Source: Anaerolineaceae bacterium
Lineage (GTDB): Bacteria > Chloroflexota > Anaerolineae > Anaerolineales > Anaerolineaceae
Length of the DNA stretch: 5,368 bases
Reading direction: 5' to 3'
NCBI GenBank assembly: GCA_021107195.1
Contig: JAIOTF010000255.1
Location: 1-5,368 of the forward strand
The translations under genes and the position numbers were made by a program. This document shows, piece after piece, positions 5,200 through 5,368 of the stretch. Below the pieces are notes generated by a model that had not been told where the DNA came from, ran no database searches, and was given only the letters and a program-made list of their open reading frames with translations. Within the stretch, counting starts at the first letter, position 1. Every line of letters starts with the position of its first letter.

Positions 5200-5368
5200 T
5201 CAGTATATTTTTTTATACATACCGTCATCCACAGCCAACATTGTGCCTGTAATGTAAGATGCAGCAGGGGATGCGAGAAAGGCTGACTGAGAGAGGCCGC
5301 CTCTGATTGGCTGCAAGTCCACTTCCGGGTTCTTTTCTTGGACGTTGCTTCGCCGCTTCAATTGTGCC
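5200..5368 (-). pseudogene. Short-chain dehydrogenase/reductase, C-terminal remnant (partial, apparently decayed)
   Basis: The minus strand encodes 55 residues ending at TGA 5200-5202. The segment SAFLASPAASYITGTMLAVDDG is an unmistakable SDR C-terminus (family pattern FLAS--ASYITG--L-VDGG), the region that closes the substrate pocket of NAD(P)-dependent Rossmann-fold dehydrogenases. Signs of decay: the conserved 'G-PEEIA' helix that should precede FLAS is missing or shortened (GGLSQSAFLAS), the final VDGG reads VDDG, and a non-typical tail MYKKIY follows. In addition, GTIE, which resembles the family's 'PGTI-T' motif, appears at the window edge in a different reading frame, suggesting a frameshift between it and the FLAS block. 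GTIE to ITG spans about 40 codons, where roughly 50 or more are usual. Only the end of the gene is in the window, so it may also be a divergent intact gene whose GTIE match is chance. Confidence 0.55.

Noticed and set aside
5203..5218. An AT-rich inverted repeat GTATA-N6-TATAC
   Set aside because: It is short, of very low complexity and lies inside the end of the dehydrogenase frame, so chance is the simplest explanation.

Overview
The window looks like ordinary chromosomal DNA, of intermediate GC content, from a bacterium. Gene content and protein style suggest the phylum Chloroflexota, most likely an Anaerolineae-like lineage. The pointers are a class I fructose-1,6-bisphosphatase with a Gln-rich N-terminus, a B12-type radical SAM protein and its DUF2344 partner as separate adjacent genes, and a tRNA gene without an encoded CCA. 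This assignment is an impression from memory and was not tested by a search.

Every gene I can support lies on the minus strand, so the window reads from right to left. At the right edge (5200-5368) is the C-terminal end of a short-chain dehydrogenase that appears degraded. A 144-bp gap follows, holding a candidate promoter, a perfect 10-bp inverted repeat and a good Shine-Dalgarno. Next is a two-gene unit: a TIGR03960-type B12-binding-domain/radical SAM protein with a GTG start, and a TIGR03936/DUF2344 radical SAM-linked protein. The two overlap by 4 nt (ATGA) and are probably translationally coupled. A complete tRNA-Arg(CCG) gene with its own plausible promoter follows. An 8-bp GC-rich hairpin separates it from a near-consensus sigma70 promoter, which drives fbp (class I fructose-1,6-bisphosphatase). 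An EamA/DMT-family permease starts 17 nt after fbp and probably shares its transcript. After a 149-bp AT-rich gap, the first 38 codons of what looks like an IS66-type transposase run off the left edge.

Functionally, the window holds one housekeeping gluconeogenic enzyme paired with a transporter of unknown substrate, one conserved but uncharacterised radical SAM gene pair, and one tRNA. The flanks look like accessory remnants, an insertion sequence on one side and a decayed dehydrogenase on the other. I found no CRISPR array, toxin-antitoxin pair, defence system or biosynthetic cluster. The most interesting items are the radical SAM pair with its second cysteine cluster, the perfect inverted repeat in its leader, the predicted loss of an AMP-contact lysine in the FBPase, and the broken dehydrogenase.
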